A stretch of DNA of 64,000 nt, taken from positions 1 to 64,000 of the forward strand of contig CALGTD010000164.1 in assembly GCA_937901895.1 (NCBI GenBank), given 5' to 3'. The position numbers were made by a program, and so were the translations under genes. Positions within the stretch are counted from its first letter, which is position 1, and every line of letters starts with the position of its first letter. The notes beneath the pieces are model-generated. The model was given only the letters and a program-made list of their open reading frames with translations. It made no database searches and was not told the origin of the DNA. Positions 50,523 through 59,021 of the stretch are shown in pieces. This stretch comes from an uncultured Spartobacteria bacterium (GTDB lineage: Bacteria; Verrucomicrobiota; Verrucomicrobiia; Chthoniobacterales; JAATET01).

Positions 50523-50784
50523 CTGTCTGCGTTTTCCGGTTCCTAGCCATTCCTCCGGCACGAAAGAACACTTGTTTCGTGAACGGTCGGATTTTTGATT
50601 CGAGCGGCCAGGGGGACAAAAAGGAGAATCGACTTGAGACCTCGCGAATGCATGAGCACAGAACCGTCCTCAAAATGCGGTTTTGATAACCGAACGTCTC
50701 CCCGGTCGCTGTCACATGGCAGTGCAGCTTTTTTGATCACTGGCGCAGAGCTTCTGACGGTCGCTGCCGCGCTCCTTGGTGATC

Positions 50785-51078
50785 CTATTTGTTGAGTCCA
50801 AGGATATCGCCGAAGGTCCAGTTGACATGCCCTCCGCTGACAGCCTCGAGTGAATCATCGCTTATCTCTCCGGAGGTGGCAGGTGGACGGACCAGCGGGA
50901 TGACCAGCTCCTCCGTATCCTCCGCGAATCGCAGCCTCACCCCCGATGGCAACTCGCCGCCGATTTCCCGAACAGGCGCTTCGGGATCCGAGAGCGCCCT
51001 TGCACGAAAGTCCTCATCGGAAGCGGACCTGTTCACGACGGCGACGACGGCTTCGAGGAAATTCCGGGAAGTATTCAT
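50785..51078 (-). CDS. NHLP leader-family RiPP precursor peptide
   Basis: The peptide has 97 residues. A nitrile-hydratase-alpha-like leader ('ALSDPEAPVREIGGELPSGV', 'RLRFAEDTEELVIPLVRPP') is followed by 'ISDDSLEAVSGG', the double-glycine processing motif of NHLP precursors (TIGR03793-type). Cleavage after the GG would give a 14-residue core, HVNWTFGDILGLNK. The core has no Cys and only one Thr, so lanthionine chemistry is unlikely; other modifications or none are possible. It is upstream of the HlyD-like and peptidase-ABC genes on the same strand, separated by 262 bases in which I see no other gene. Confidence 0.88.
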   Translation of the reverse strand: MNTSRNFLEAVVAVVNRSASDEDFRARALSDPEAPVREIGGELPSGVRLRFAEDTEELVIPLVRPPATSGEISDDSLEAVSGGHVNWTFGDILGLNK

Positions 51079-51520
51079 ACGAGCGATGGGAACGAACCAA
51101 GATCGTCATTAGCGATCGATGCTTTGAGTCGGCAATGGATATTCGATCAGCGGTCACTGATTGTGGGCAAGCGGTCGAAGGCTGCCGAGGAATGAAAGAC
51201 ACACGCGCTGCTGGTGCCTGAATTTTCATCAAGAAGGGAGCCCGGCTGAGGAATGGTCGCCATTACGATGGGGAGTTCTGCTTCATGCCTTCACAGACTC
51301 AATCCGGTGCGTGAATCAGCCGGAGGACGCGTCCATCTTCTCCCACCGAAGCCGCCCTGCCCCGACATGCTCTTCTTGTTGTGGGGAGTTGGTTTGATTG
51401 CCGGCGGAGACCGCCTCAGCCGGAGAATCCCATCACGCCACAAACGCCGACACGATCAGCGTCGACGGTTCTGAATGAATCGATAAAGCCAGGGCACGCG
51501 TTCGCTGCGAACTCTCATCC
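51079..51520. other. Intergenic region with no recognised feature
   Basis: This 442-base gap separates the divergent RiPP precursor and the flavoprotein gene. No frame shows protein-like sequence and no RNA gene or strong hairpin was seen. It should hold both promoters. RiPP tailoring enzymes, which often flank NHLP precursors, are absent here. Confidence 0.5.
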
Positions 51521-52414
51521 GTGGTCGACGTCTTCATTGTGGGAGGTTCGGTTGCCGGCCTGAGCGCGGGGCTGCTGCTTGGCCGATGTCGGCGGACGGT
51601 CGTGATTTATGATTCCGGGGCGCCTCGCAACCGGGTTTCCCGGCATATGCACGGCTTCCTCAGTCGGGAAGACATCGATCCATCAGAGTTTCTGCAAATT
51701 TCCCGTGACCAGCTTGCGAAGTTCCCCAACGTCGAACTCCACAGCGGCTTGGTGAGCTCGATCGAAGGCGAGAGGGGGGCATTCGATGTTCAAACGAGGG
51801 AGGGTGTCCGCTTTCGGTCCCGAACCGTGCTGTTTGCCACGGGGATTCTCGATGAAATTCCAGAGCTTTCAGGGATCGAAAATTTCTACGGAACGAGCGT
51901 GCATCATTGTCCCTACTGCGACGGATGGGAGCACCGCGACGAACCGATTGCGGTATACGGGAAAGGCGACGCGGCGATAGGACTTGCCGAGGAAATGCTC
52001 ATCTGGAGCGACGACATCGCTTATTTCAGCGACGGGGTGCCTTTGTCTCCTTCCGCTGCCTCCGAACTCGATCGTCTGAAAATTCCTGCGTTTCAGCTGA
52101 AGATTTCAGCGCTTGGAGGACGGGATGGCAGCCTGGAATTCGTCGAGCTCGCCGATGGAACCCGCTGCCCACGACGAGCCATGTTCTTCTCAAGTTCGCA
52201 ACGGCAGAACTGTGAACTCGCGGAGAAACTCGGGTGCGATCTCGAAGGTGGCTTTGTCATCTGTGACGGAGACGCGAAGACCTGCGTTCCGGGGATCTAT
52301 GCCGCTGGCAATACATCCACCGGCCTGCAACTGGCTGTGGTCGCCGCAGCGGAAGGGGCGAAAGCGGCTCACGCGATCAACAATGAACTCCTCGCGCTTT
52401 CGAGAACCCGCTGA
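51521..52414 (+). CDS. Thioredoxin-reductase-like NAD(P)/FAD-dependent oxidoreductase
   Basis: The protein has 297 residues. 'DVFIVGGSVAGLSAGLLLGR' is the FAD Rossmann motif. 'TVLFATGILDEIPELSG' and redox 'HHCPYCDGWEH' (CxxC) follow. The NADP domain has 'IAVYGKGDAAIGLAEEMLIW', in place of the usual GxGxxA/G. 'VPGIYAAGNTSTGLQLAVVA' is the C-terminal FAD-binding segment. Such CPYC proteins form a sister group of thioredoxin reductases, often of unknown partner. The start is a GTG at 51521 directly before the FAD motif. It is intact, unlike the trxB fragment at 46370, but belongs to a different subgroup. Confidence 0.8.
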   Translation: MVDVFIVGGSVAGLSAGLLLGRCRRTVVIYDSGAPRNRVSRHMHGFLSREDIDPSEFLQISRDQLAKFPNVELHSGLVSSIEGERGAFDVQTREGVRFRSRTVLFATGILDEIPELSGIENFYGTSVHHCPYCDGWEHRDEPIAVYGKGDAAIGLAEEMLIWSDDIAYFSDGVPLSPSAASELDRLKIPAFQLKISALGGRDGSLEFVELADGTRCPRRAMFFSSSQRQNCELAEKLGCDLEGGFVICDGDAKTCVPGIYAAGNTSTGLQLAVVAAAEGAKAAHAINNELLALSRTR

Positions 52415-52433
52415 CAGATCTCTGCGTGAGCTT

Positions 52434-52757
52434 TCACTCCTGAGCATTTACCAAGGGGGAGGATCCGCGTCCGACGGTCACGCTCGCAATCTCATTGTTC
52501 CCGGTCTCGGATGGAGTGGCGGTCGCCGGAGATGGGCACTTTACTGCCGACGCCGCAGACAATTTGGCGTTCGCCAGAATCTTCAGCATTTGCGCTCGAG
52601 CCTTCCTGGCTCTGGCCGGCCCTGAATCCGGATCAGTGAGGATGGAGTGCAACGCCCAAATAGCCTCCCTCGCTTGCTCACGATGGAGGGCGCTGGCGAA
52701 TCTTCCGTCGGGACGAACATCGGGATGAGCTTTCTGATGTGGAACGGGCGAGAGCAT
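52434..52757 (-). CDS. Possible small hypothetical protein
   Basis: This 107-codon frame with an ATG at 52757 includes a helix-like stretch 'EQAREAIWALHSILTDPDSG' and 'ARKARAQMLKILANAKLSAA', more protein-like than its surroundings. It would be convergent with the flavoprotein gene and divergent from the LysR gene. No ribosome site or family is recognised. If it is not real, the 454-base gap holds only promoters. Confidence 0.3.
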   Translation of the reverse strand: MLSPVPHQKAHPDVRPDGRFASALHREQAREAIWALHSILTDPDSGPARARKARAQMLKILANAKLSAASAVKCPSPATATPSETGNNEIASVTVGRGSSPLVNAQE

Positions 52758-52855
52758 GATTGCGCGGCGTGGTGGGATCGCTGCAATCAGGTTAGCTCGT
52801 TCCGATATATTGACTAATACTCTGTTTGGATTGGACTGATAGCTGGAGACTATCT

Positions 52856-52870
52856 ATCCGTCAAACGGAT
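52856..52870. promoter_or_regulatory. Dyad ATCCGT-CAA-ACGGAT overlapping the nhaR-like start codon
   Basis: A perfect 6-bp inverted repeat with a 3-base loop ends at the first two bases of the ATG at 52869. In mRNA it could hide the start codon; in DNA it could be an autoregulatory site. A TTGACT lies upstream at 52810-52815. Confidence 0.3.
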
Positions 52871-53771
52871 GGAATTTCTGAATTTTCACCATCTCCGCTA
52901 CTTTTGGGCCGTTGCGAGGAAGGGTGGTGTGCGCAAAGCGGCCGAGGACCTGGGGGTGTCACAACCTTCCGTGAGCGCGCAGCTGAAGCTTTTGGAGGAA
53001 TCGCTGGGCGAGAAGCTTTTCCAGCGCAGTGGTCGAAATCTGGTCCTCACCGAAACGGGGCAAACCGTTCTCAGCTACGCCGAGGAGATTTTCTCCGTGG
53101 GACGGGAATTGATGAATGCCGTGAAGCACCGCCCTGGCAGCCGCGCGCTTCGATTGAGCGTTGGAATGACCGATGCGGTTTCAAAGTTGCTTGCCTTTGA
53201 AATTCTGAAGCCCGCTTTCAACTTTCTTGAGCCCACGCATGTGATCTGCCGCCAGGCGGAGATCGGCCCGCTCGTGCGCCAGCTTCAAAGCCACCGGCTC
53301 GATCTCATTCTCTCCGATGAACCGGCTTCCAGCAGCCTGAAGGCGAAGGTTTTCAATCATCGACTCGGCCGCTCGGGAGTCACTTTTTGCGCAGTGCCCG
53401 CGCTGGCCAATAAATTGCGCCGCGGATTTCCGGGATCCCTCCATGGCGCTCCTGCGCTGCTTCCAACGGAAAACATGGGCTCGCGAATTGCGCTGGAAAC
53501 GTGGTTCTCGGAGCAAGGGATCAGGCCTCGCCTGGTGGGGGAATTTGAGGACGCCACCTTGATGGCGGTGACGGCGGCGTTTGGCGGCCTCGGATTTACG
53601 ACAGTTCCGACTGCCGTTGCCCGGGTTGCGCTCAAGCATTACGAGCTGAAAGCCATCGCGGAAGTCGAAGAGTGTGGGACCTCCTACTACGCCATCACTG
53701 CGGAACGCCTGGTAAAGAACTCCGTCGCAGCTGCGATCAATGAGCACGCCTACACCAATCTTTTCGCGTGA
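52869..53771 (+). CDS. nhaR: NhaR-like LysR-family transcriptional activator
   Basis: The protein has 300 residues. The winged helix 'LNFHHLRYFWAVARKGGVRK' and 'AAEDLGVSQPSVSAQLKLLE' followed by 'SLGEKLFQRSGRNLVLTETG' align with E. coli NhaR, including its unusual 'nHL.YFW'. The effector domain continues with 'LRLSVGMTDAVSKLLAFEIL', 'CRQAEIGPLVRQLQSHRLDL' and 'ALPTENMGSR'-like segments. NhaR activates Na+/H+ antiporter genes in response to Na+. Here it is next to, and convergent with, a K+/H+ antiporter gene, supporting a cation-homeostasis role. A dyad overlaps its start codon. Confidence 0.82.
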   Translation: MEFLNFHHLRYFWAVARKGGVRKAAEDLGVSQPSVSAQLKLLEESLGEKLFQRSGRNLVLTETGQTVLSYAEEIFSVGRELMNAVKHRPGSRALRLSVGMTDAVSKLLAFEILKPAFNFLEPTHVICRQAEIGPLVRQLQSHRLDLILSDEPASSSLKAKVFNHRLGRSGVTFCAVPALANKLRRGFPGSLHGAPALLPTENMGSRIALETWFSEQGIRPRLVGEFEDATLMAVTAAFGGLGFTTVPTAVARVALKHYELKAIAEVEECGTSYYAITAERLVKNSVAAAINEHAYTNLFA

Positions 53772-53903
53772 ATGCTTGACGGAAAATTCCCGTGCGACAC
53801 GGGACGGGCGTCTGGCTTCCGACGGTCACGCCGCATGCGAAATCTCTCGCAAAATCGATCGGCCGTTTCTACTCGCAGCTTCTCGCGTGAGCGGGATTCG
53901 CAA

Positions 53904-55370
53904 CTAGGCGATTGGCGTCGCAACAGAAAATGGTCCGATAAGTCGGGCGCGGATCGTGTCCTCGTCGGGAGCGTGAGCCAGAACCGTGACCTGGTCCCAG
54001 CCCTGGAGTTGAGTTTCGCCCTTGGGCAGCACGACCTCATCTCCGCGCGTGATCAGGGTGATGATTGCCCCCTCCGGCAGGCGCAGATCGCGGAGGCGGG
54101 GGCCGGGGGCGCCCCGCGGCCCCGGCAGATCGACGACCACCACGTCGTAGTCGCTCTTGGCCATCGTGATCATCTCGAGACTGAACAATGCCGGAGGGCG
54201 CGCTGGCTCCGACAGAGCCAGCCATTTGGCAACAAGCCCGAGCGTCGATCCCTGAACGAGGATCGACAGAATCACCGCGAAAAAGACGAGGTTGAAGACC
54301 TTGCTGCCGATCGGCAGTCCTGCCGCGGCTGGATACGTTGCGAGCACGATCGGCACGGCACCGCGCAGACCGGCCCATGCGGTGAATACCTTGAACTTCC
54401 ACCCCAGGCGCATGCCGATCGTGCCAAGAAACACCGCCGCCGGTCGTGCAATGAAGGTGAGGGTGAGGAAGAGCAGCAACCCCTGCCACCAGATTTCGGC
54501 GAACTCCCGCGGAAACACCAGAAGACCCATCAACACGAACATCCCGATGTTTACGATCGTCGACAGCGCCTCCGAGAAATTCTGCACGCCCTGCTTGTGC
54601 ACGAATGATCCGTTGCCCACCACGAAGCCCGCGGTGAACACCGCGAGCATGCCGCTCGCCTGCGCGAGGTCGGTGATGCCGTATGTCAGCATTACCACGC
54701 CGATGAACAGGACGTAGTAGTAGCCGCGGTCTTGCGGTTTCAGCCAGTTGAACAGGGAGATGGTCAGCCGCCCGGCCAGGTAGCCGAAGATCGGACCCGC
54801 GCCGAATTTCCACAGGAAGAGCGGCACGGTGGAAATTTGCAGCGCGTTGCCCGACGCCAGGCTCTCGACGGCGACGGTCGTGAGCAGAATCGCCATGGGG
54901 TCGTTTGCGGCACTCTCGATTTCCACGGTCGATGACAGTTTCTGTGGCAACGATTGCCGGCGCAGGATGGAGAAGATCGCCGCCGCGTCTGTAGACGAAA
55001 TAATCACCGAAAGCAGGATCGACAGTTCCATCGACCAGCCGAATCCCCAGCGCAGCACCGCGAATGTCGCGAGGGCTGTGAGCAACACCCCCCACGTCGC
55101 GAGGCCGCCTGCCGGGAGCGCCACCGCGCGAAAATCCGCGCGCCTCGTCATGAAACCGCCATGAAACAGGATGAACACCAGGGCGAGGTTCGCGCATTGA
55201 TTGGTCAGAACCATGTCGTCGAAATGCCACAGGTTCAGCACGTCGCTGCCGCACACAATGCCGACACCGAGTGCGATCAGAATCACCGGCACACTCCAGC
55301 GTTCGAGCCAGACGGAGGCGATCACGACCGCGATGAGAAGAGCAGGAAGGATGATATAGAGCGTGTGCAT
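53904..55370 (-). CDS. CPA1-type potassium/proton antiporter (NhaP2/CvrA-like)
   Basis: The protein has 488 residues. About 11-12 TM helices with 'LALVFILFHGGFMTRRADFR', 'SVIISSTDAAAIFSILRRQS' and 'VEIESAANDPMAILLTTVAV' (the essential ND of CPA1 antiporters), and 'AWAGLRGAVPIVLATYPAAA'. The C-terminal 80 residues after 'ALFSLEMITMAKSDYDVVVV' form a TrkA_C-like regulatory domain. It would exchange K+ (or Na+) for H+ across the inner membrane. It lies beside the NhaR-like regulator. An AT-rich promoter-like stretch around 55478-55510 lies upstream. Confidence 0.88.
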   Translation of the reverse strand: MHTLYIILPALLIAVVIASVWLERWSVPVILIALGVGIVCGSDVLNLWHFDDMVLTNQCANLALVFILFHGGFMTRRADFRAVALPAGGLATWGVLLTALATFAVLRWGFGWSMELSILLSVIISSTDAAAIFSILRRQSLPQKLSSTVEIESAANDPMAILLTTVAVESLASGNALQISTVPLFLWKFGAGPIFGYLAGRLTISLFNWLKPQDRGYYYVLFIGVVMLTYGITDLAQASGMLAVFTAGFVVGNGSFVHKQGVQNFSEALSTIVNIGMFVLMGLLVFPREFAEIWWQGLLLFLTLTFIARPAAVFLGTIGMRLGWKFKVFTAWAGLRGAVPIVLATYPAAAGLPIGSKVFNLVFFAVILSILVQGSTLGLVAKWLALSEPARPPALFSLEMITMAKSDYDVVVVDLPGPRGAPGPRLRDLRLPEGAIITLITRGDEVVLPKGETQLQGWDQVTVLAHAPDEDTIRARLIGPFSVATPIA

Positions 55371-55605
55371 GGCGGACCCTGAAGGAACCTTGGGCCGAAA
55401 GGTTATCGAAGCAAGGTGGCCGCGGCCAGCAAAGTGGCCGAATACTCACGTCGGCATTCCATGGAAATGTGCCACGCTTATACATAATAAAAAACGATCG
55501 ATTTGATCGAAACACAGTCTTTGTGAATGGGACGAATGAGAGGCAGATTGGCACATGTTGAAGGCGTCAAGTGGACGACCTCGACCTATGGAAAGGAGTA
55601 TCGAC

Positions 55606-55902
55606 ATGTTCTTCGCAACCGATGTCCAAACGACGTTTACATTGACAGAGTTCTTTCTGGGGCTCTTTGAAGCGCTCGCGTTCGTCGCAGCGATGATCTG
55701 GGTAAAGGTGATGCTTTACCGGCAACGGATGCGGACGGACCGGACCCTTTGGTTCCAGAGAGAGCTTGAGCGGAACGAAGAGATTGCGCGCGTAATCTCC
55801 AGACAGAGAGGCGAGGGGGCTGGTCGCCCCCGGCCAGAGGATGCAGATGCGCCTATCGGTTCAAGCTCGATCGACGGCAGGAGAGTGGTTGCCCAAATTT
55901 GA
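55606..55902 (+). CDS. Small single-span membrane protein of unknown function
   Basis: The protein has 98 residues. The ATG at 55606 has a strong AAGGAG site seven bases upstream, which decides against the earlier open frame from 55555. One TM helix ('EFFLGLFEALAFVAAMIWVK') is followed by a basic, charged tail ('QRMRTDRTLWFQRELERNEE') that is probably cytoplasmic and helical. I do not recognise the family. It is divergent from the antiporter gene. Confidence 0.6.
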   Translation: MFFATDVQTTFTLTEFFLGLFEALAFVAAMIWVKVMLYRQRMRTDRTLWFQRELERNEEIARVISRQRGEGAGRPRPEDADAPIGSSSIDGRRVVAQI

Positions 55903-56070
55903 AGCGAATACCCCATCGAGTAACCCGTATTGACTGATACGCGGGACCCATAGGGAGCTGCAGCTGCCTGATTGACTCGACATCGCGAACTCACAGGAGA
56001 GCGTGCGCTCGCGGAATGGTGGTTCAGCGTCGGAATGTCGGCGGGAGTTTCGGACCCGGGATGGCACTGT

Positions 56071-57585
56071 TCACTGCCGGTTGGTCATCAGGAGACGACG
56101 GCCTTTCTCTGCAGTTGACGATGGAGCCAGCCAGACGAAAGCGGCGCGCATCGCGACGATGCCGACGAAGATTCCGATCAGCCGGTCCCGGATCGGGTCG
56201 AGCTCGGTGCTTAGATGATGGTCCGCCAGCAAGACATAATAGACCGCGAGGGCCATTTGATATCCTGCGTAGTAGATCCGCAGAGGGCCGACGGCGACCC
56301 ACGCTGCGGCGAAACTGGTGATGGTGAGAACGGTGACGAGTCCCAGCAGGGAGTCATACCGGGGCAGGACAAACAACAAGGCGCCGACTCCGATGATCGC
56401 GCCGATCACCGCCCCGCCCATGCGCAGGTTCTGTTTGCGGATTTGACCGTCCAGGGAAGTGAGGGCGGTGACCACGCAGGTGATCATGCAGGTGTGAATG
56501 CCGTTCCAATGGGTGAGCGACATGAAGAGGTATGTTCCCATCGTGGCGGCGGTGGCCCGGAAGGCAAAGGACAGGTAGGCGGGGTTGGTCGTCCAGTCAG
56601 GGAGAAGAAGCGGCATCGGATCCAGCTCGCCATCCGGTCCGGGGGGGCTTCCGCTCAACATGCGGTCAACTGCCTCGCGGAGATTTTTCAGGATCGCATC
56701 CAGTTCGGGATCCCCGGATGCCTGCGGCCAGGGGATGGCCTGTCCAGCCGATGGGCCTCTTTGCAAAAAGGCGCAAAGAGCACTCAGGGTGTCAGCTATG
56801 GCGTCCCATTGAGCGGGAGGGCAGCCAGTGGGGCCGAGTTGTTCGGCACGGGTTTCCAGGTGCTGCAATCCCCTCAGGATTTCCGCGCATCGGCCGGCCT
56901 GGTTTTTGGAAAGCATGCCCGCTTTTCCGAGCAGTGAGGCGCGTTCGATGGCGTCATGAATTTCTTCGGAATCCAGCGGCACCGGCGTGCGTCCGGCGGC
57001 CCGCTCGCGCATGGCTTTTTCCACCCGGCCAAGCAGACCCCAAACCTGCTTTTGGAGGGTGCGCCGCGGAGGGGAACGCCCGAACAGCCAGTCGGTGAGC
57101 AGGACGGTGCCGGCCACCACCGGCAGGAGTGCCCACAGCCAGCCGACCTGGTCGAGGAGGAGATTGGGCAGGGGAACCTGGTCGGCGATGAAGGTGCAGA
57201 GCGCGACAATCACGAGAGCGCCGAGGAAAAGGTCGGGTTCGATGACCACCCGCATGAAGAAGAATCCGCCGAAGAACACCAGCGTCCAAAGAAGCAACCG
57301 CAGCCAGGCGATGTCCCAGGCCACCTTCATGACCCCCACCACCAAAATCGTGGCGAGGCCGGCGACGGCGATGCTGCCCCAGAGCATCATGCGGACGCGG
57401 AGCGAGTCGCGCTGGGCGAGGAGGAATACGAGATACGTGCCGAGGTCGACGAACGGCATGGAAGTCGAGAGCATGAAAAGGCAGACGCAGAGCGCCGCCG
57501 TGGTCACCTTCCACGCATCTCGGGCGCGTCCGGGAGTGGGCTGCAGATCCTGCCAGATCTGCCGGCACAGCATGGGCAGGTTCAC
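56071..57585 (-). CDS. FUSC-family efflux pump inner-membrane protein (MdtO-like)
   Basis: The protein has 504 residues with two sets of about five TM helices separated by a soluble helical region (about 180-320), the FUSC/aromatic-acid exporter layout. Typical segments are 'WKVTTAALCVCLFMLSTSMP' near the start and 'QNLRMGGAVIGAIIGVGALL' in the second half. It starts at a GTG overlapping the stop of the membrane-fusion gene (GTGA, 57582-57585). With a YtcA-like lipoprotein, a membrane-fusion protein and a divergent TolC-type protein it reproduces the ytcA-mdtNOP set of E. coli. Substrates may be aromatic or amphipathic compounds. Confidence 0.85.
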   Translation of the reverse strand: MNLPMLCRQIWQDLQPTPGRARDAWKVTTAALCVCLFMLSTSMPFVDLGTYLVFLLAQRDSLRVRMMLWGSIAVAGLATILVVGVMKVAWDIAWLRLLLWTLVFFGGFFFMRVVIEPDLFLGALVIVALCTFIADQVPLPNLLLDQVGWLWALLPVVAGTVLLTDWLFGRSPPRRTLQKQVWGLLGRVEKAMRERAAGRTPVPLDSEEIHDAIERASLLGKAGMLSKNQAGRCAEILRGLQHLETRAEQLGPTGCPPAQWDAIADTLSALCAFLQRGPSAGQAIPWPQASGDPELDAILKNLREAVDRMLSGSPPGPDGELDPMPLLLPDWTTNPAYLSFAFRATAATMGTYLFMSLTHWNGIHTCMITCVVTALTSLDGQIRKQNLRMGGAVIGAIIGVGALLFVLPRYDSLLGLVTVLTITSFAAAWVAVGPLRIYYAGYQMALAVYYVLLADHHLSTELDPIRDRLIGIFVGIVAMRAAFVWLAPSSTAEKGRRLLMTNRQ

Positions 57586-58691
57586 TCGTCTTTTGCAGTG
57601 TGAATAGTCACCGTGGCGGTGGTGCCAACCCGCAGAGCATCAGGAGATACGCCGTCGGTCTTCAGTCGAACTCGAACGGGAAATCGTTGGGTCAGGCGAA
57701 CCCAGTCGAGTTCCCGACGGATGAAGGGAATCTGGGCAATGGGCAGTTCCGGAAGATCAGTCACCGCGTAACCGATGCTTTCGACCACGCCGGACAGCTG
57801 GCGACCTGGGACGGTCATCAATTCGACCGAAGCGGGCTGCCCGGGCTTGATGGTTTGCAGGACCCCCTCCGGAAAATCCGCGTTCACATGCCATTGTGAG
57901 GTGTCGACCATCATGAGAACTTTGACACCGGGATTGACGAAAAATCCGCGAGCCAGATTCATTCCCACCACGATGCCGTCGAAAGGCGCACGGACGGTGC
58001 AATCGCGGAGGGCAAGTTCGGCTTCCGCCAGCAGAGCGCGCGCCTCGGTCAGGCGGGCTTCCAGCGGTTCGATCTCGATGACTGCCGAGCGGGCTGCCGC
58101 GACTTCGGCCTCGGCGGCGATAACGCCCGACGCAGCGCTCTCCATCGCCCGCCGGGCGGTGTCAACCTGTTCCGGGGTTGCATACCGTTTCTCCAGCAGC
58201 GGAGCCAAACGTTCATACGTCTCGGTGGCCTCGGCCAGCCGCGTCCGGGCCTGCTGCAGGGTCGCTTCGCTGGCGGTCACCTGGCTTTTTTGGGCCTCGA
58301 TTTGATGCCGTGCATTCGCGATGTCCCCCTCCAGCGCCTGAACATTTGCACGGGCCGCTTCCACCGCCAGCTCGTAGGGTTCGGGGTCGATCAGGAAGAG
58401 TTCCTGACCGGCGGACACCGTCGCATTGTCAGTCACTTTCAATTCCTTGATCGGACCGCCGACCCGTGAAGCGATGCCCACCAGCGGGGCCTGCAGAGTG
58501 GCCACATTGGAAATCGGATCGCGCCGGGATTTCGTAGTGACCAAAACAAGCATGACAATGGCCAGTGCGATTCCACCCCAGCCAATCACGCGCCCGAGAA
58601 GGCGCTTGCGCGGCGAGGGCCGGTCGAGGTCCATGGTAGATTCCAGGCCAGTCGGAGCGTATTGTTCTTTCGTCTTGGGGGCCGGTTTCAT
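57582..58691 (-). CDS. HlyD/EmrA-type membrane fusion protein (MdtN-like)
   Basis: The protein has 369 residues. One N-terminal TM ('VIGWGGIALAIVMLVLVTTK') precedes the lipoyl half 'APLVGIASRVGGPIKELKVT', a long coiled-coil hairpin ('ANARHQIEAQKSQVTASEAT' to about 230) and 'CTVRAPFDGIVVGMNLARGF', the second lipoyl half. A beta-barrel domain ('QWHVNADFPEGVLQTIKPGQ') follows. The ATG at 58691 lies five bases after the ytcA-like stop, and homology begins there. It links the FUSC pump to the outer-membrane channel. Confidence 0.88.
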   Translation of the reverse strand: MKPAPKTKEQYAPTGLESTMDLDRPSPRKRLLGRVIGWGGIALAIVMLVLVTTKSRRDPISNVATLQAPLVGIASRVGGPIKELKVTDNATVSAGQELFLIDPEPYELAVEAARANVQALEGDIANARHQIEAQKSQVTASEATLQQARTRLAEATETYERLAPLLEKRYATPEQVDTARRAMESAASGVIAAEAEVAAARSAVIEIEPLEARLTEARALLAEAELALRDCTVRAPFDGIVVGMNLARGFFVNPGVKVLMMVDTSQWHVNADFPEGVLQTIKPGQPASVELMTVPGRQLSGVVESIGYAVTDLPELPIAQIPFIRRELDWVRLTQRFPVRVRLKTDGVSPDALRVGTTATVTIHTAKDE

Positions 58692-58696
58692 TGGGA

Positions 58697-58939
58697 TCAG
58701 GAAAACAGCAGGAGGTAAATCAACAGGGTCAGCGAGATGGCCCAGGCGGGGTAGGCGAAAACCCGCGGCTCCAGCACGTGGTCCAGCCCCAGCCACAGGA
58801 GCGCGGCGCGAAGTCCGGCGACCGCAAAGAGCCCGGCGATGGCGCTTACCAACCAGTCGGGAAAATACGCTCCTCCAATTTCCAGAGTCGGCGAGCATCC
58901 GCTGAGCAGGCAGAATACAAGGCTGAGGCGCGCACGCAT
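58697..58939 (-). CDS. ytcA: YtcA-like small lipoprotein of the efflux operon
   Basis: The protein has 80 residues. The lipobox 'LVFCLLSGC' would be cleaved before Cys, followed by 'SPTLEIGGAYFPDWLVSAIA' and two TM-like segments ('GLFAVAGLRAALLWLGL' and 'AWAISLTLLIYLLLFS'). Family, size and position (first gene before the MdtN-like gene) match YtcA. The ATG at 58939 gives the proper signal sequence. Its function in the pump is not known. Confidence 0.78.
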   Translation of the reverse strand: MRARLSLVFCLLSGCSPTLEIGGAYFPDWLVSAIAGLFAVAGLRAALLWLGLDHVLEPRVFAYPAWAISLTLLIYLLLFS

Positions 58940-59021
58940 GTTACACGAGGTAATCCCGGCCCTGTCGCTCTTCACGCTTTTTTCTGGCAACGCGCGACGG
59001 GAGTTTCCTTGAGTATCCCGG

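Noticed and set aside
50509..50740. Small frames between the RiPP precursor and the HlyD-like gene
   Set aside because: No ribosome site, no leader motif and no conserved-looking sequence; they do not resemble a second precursor.
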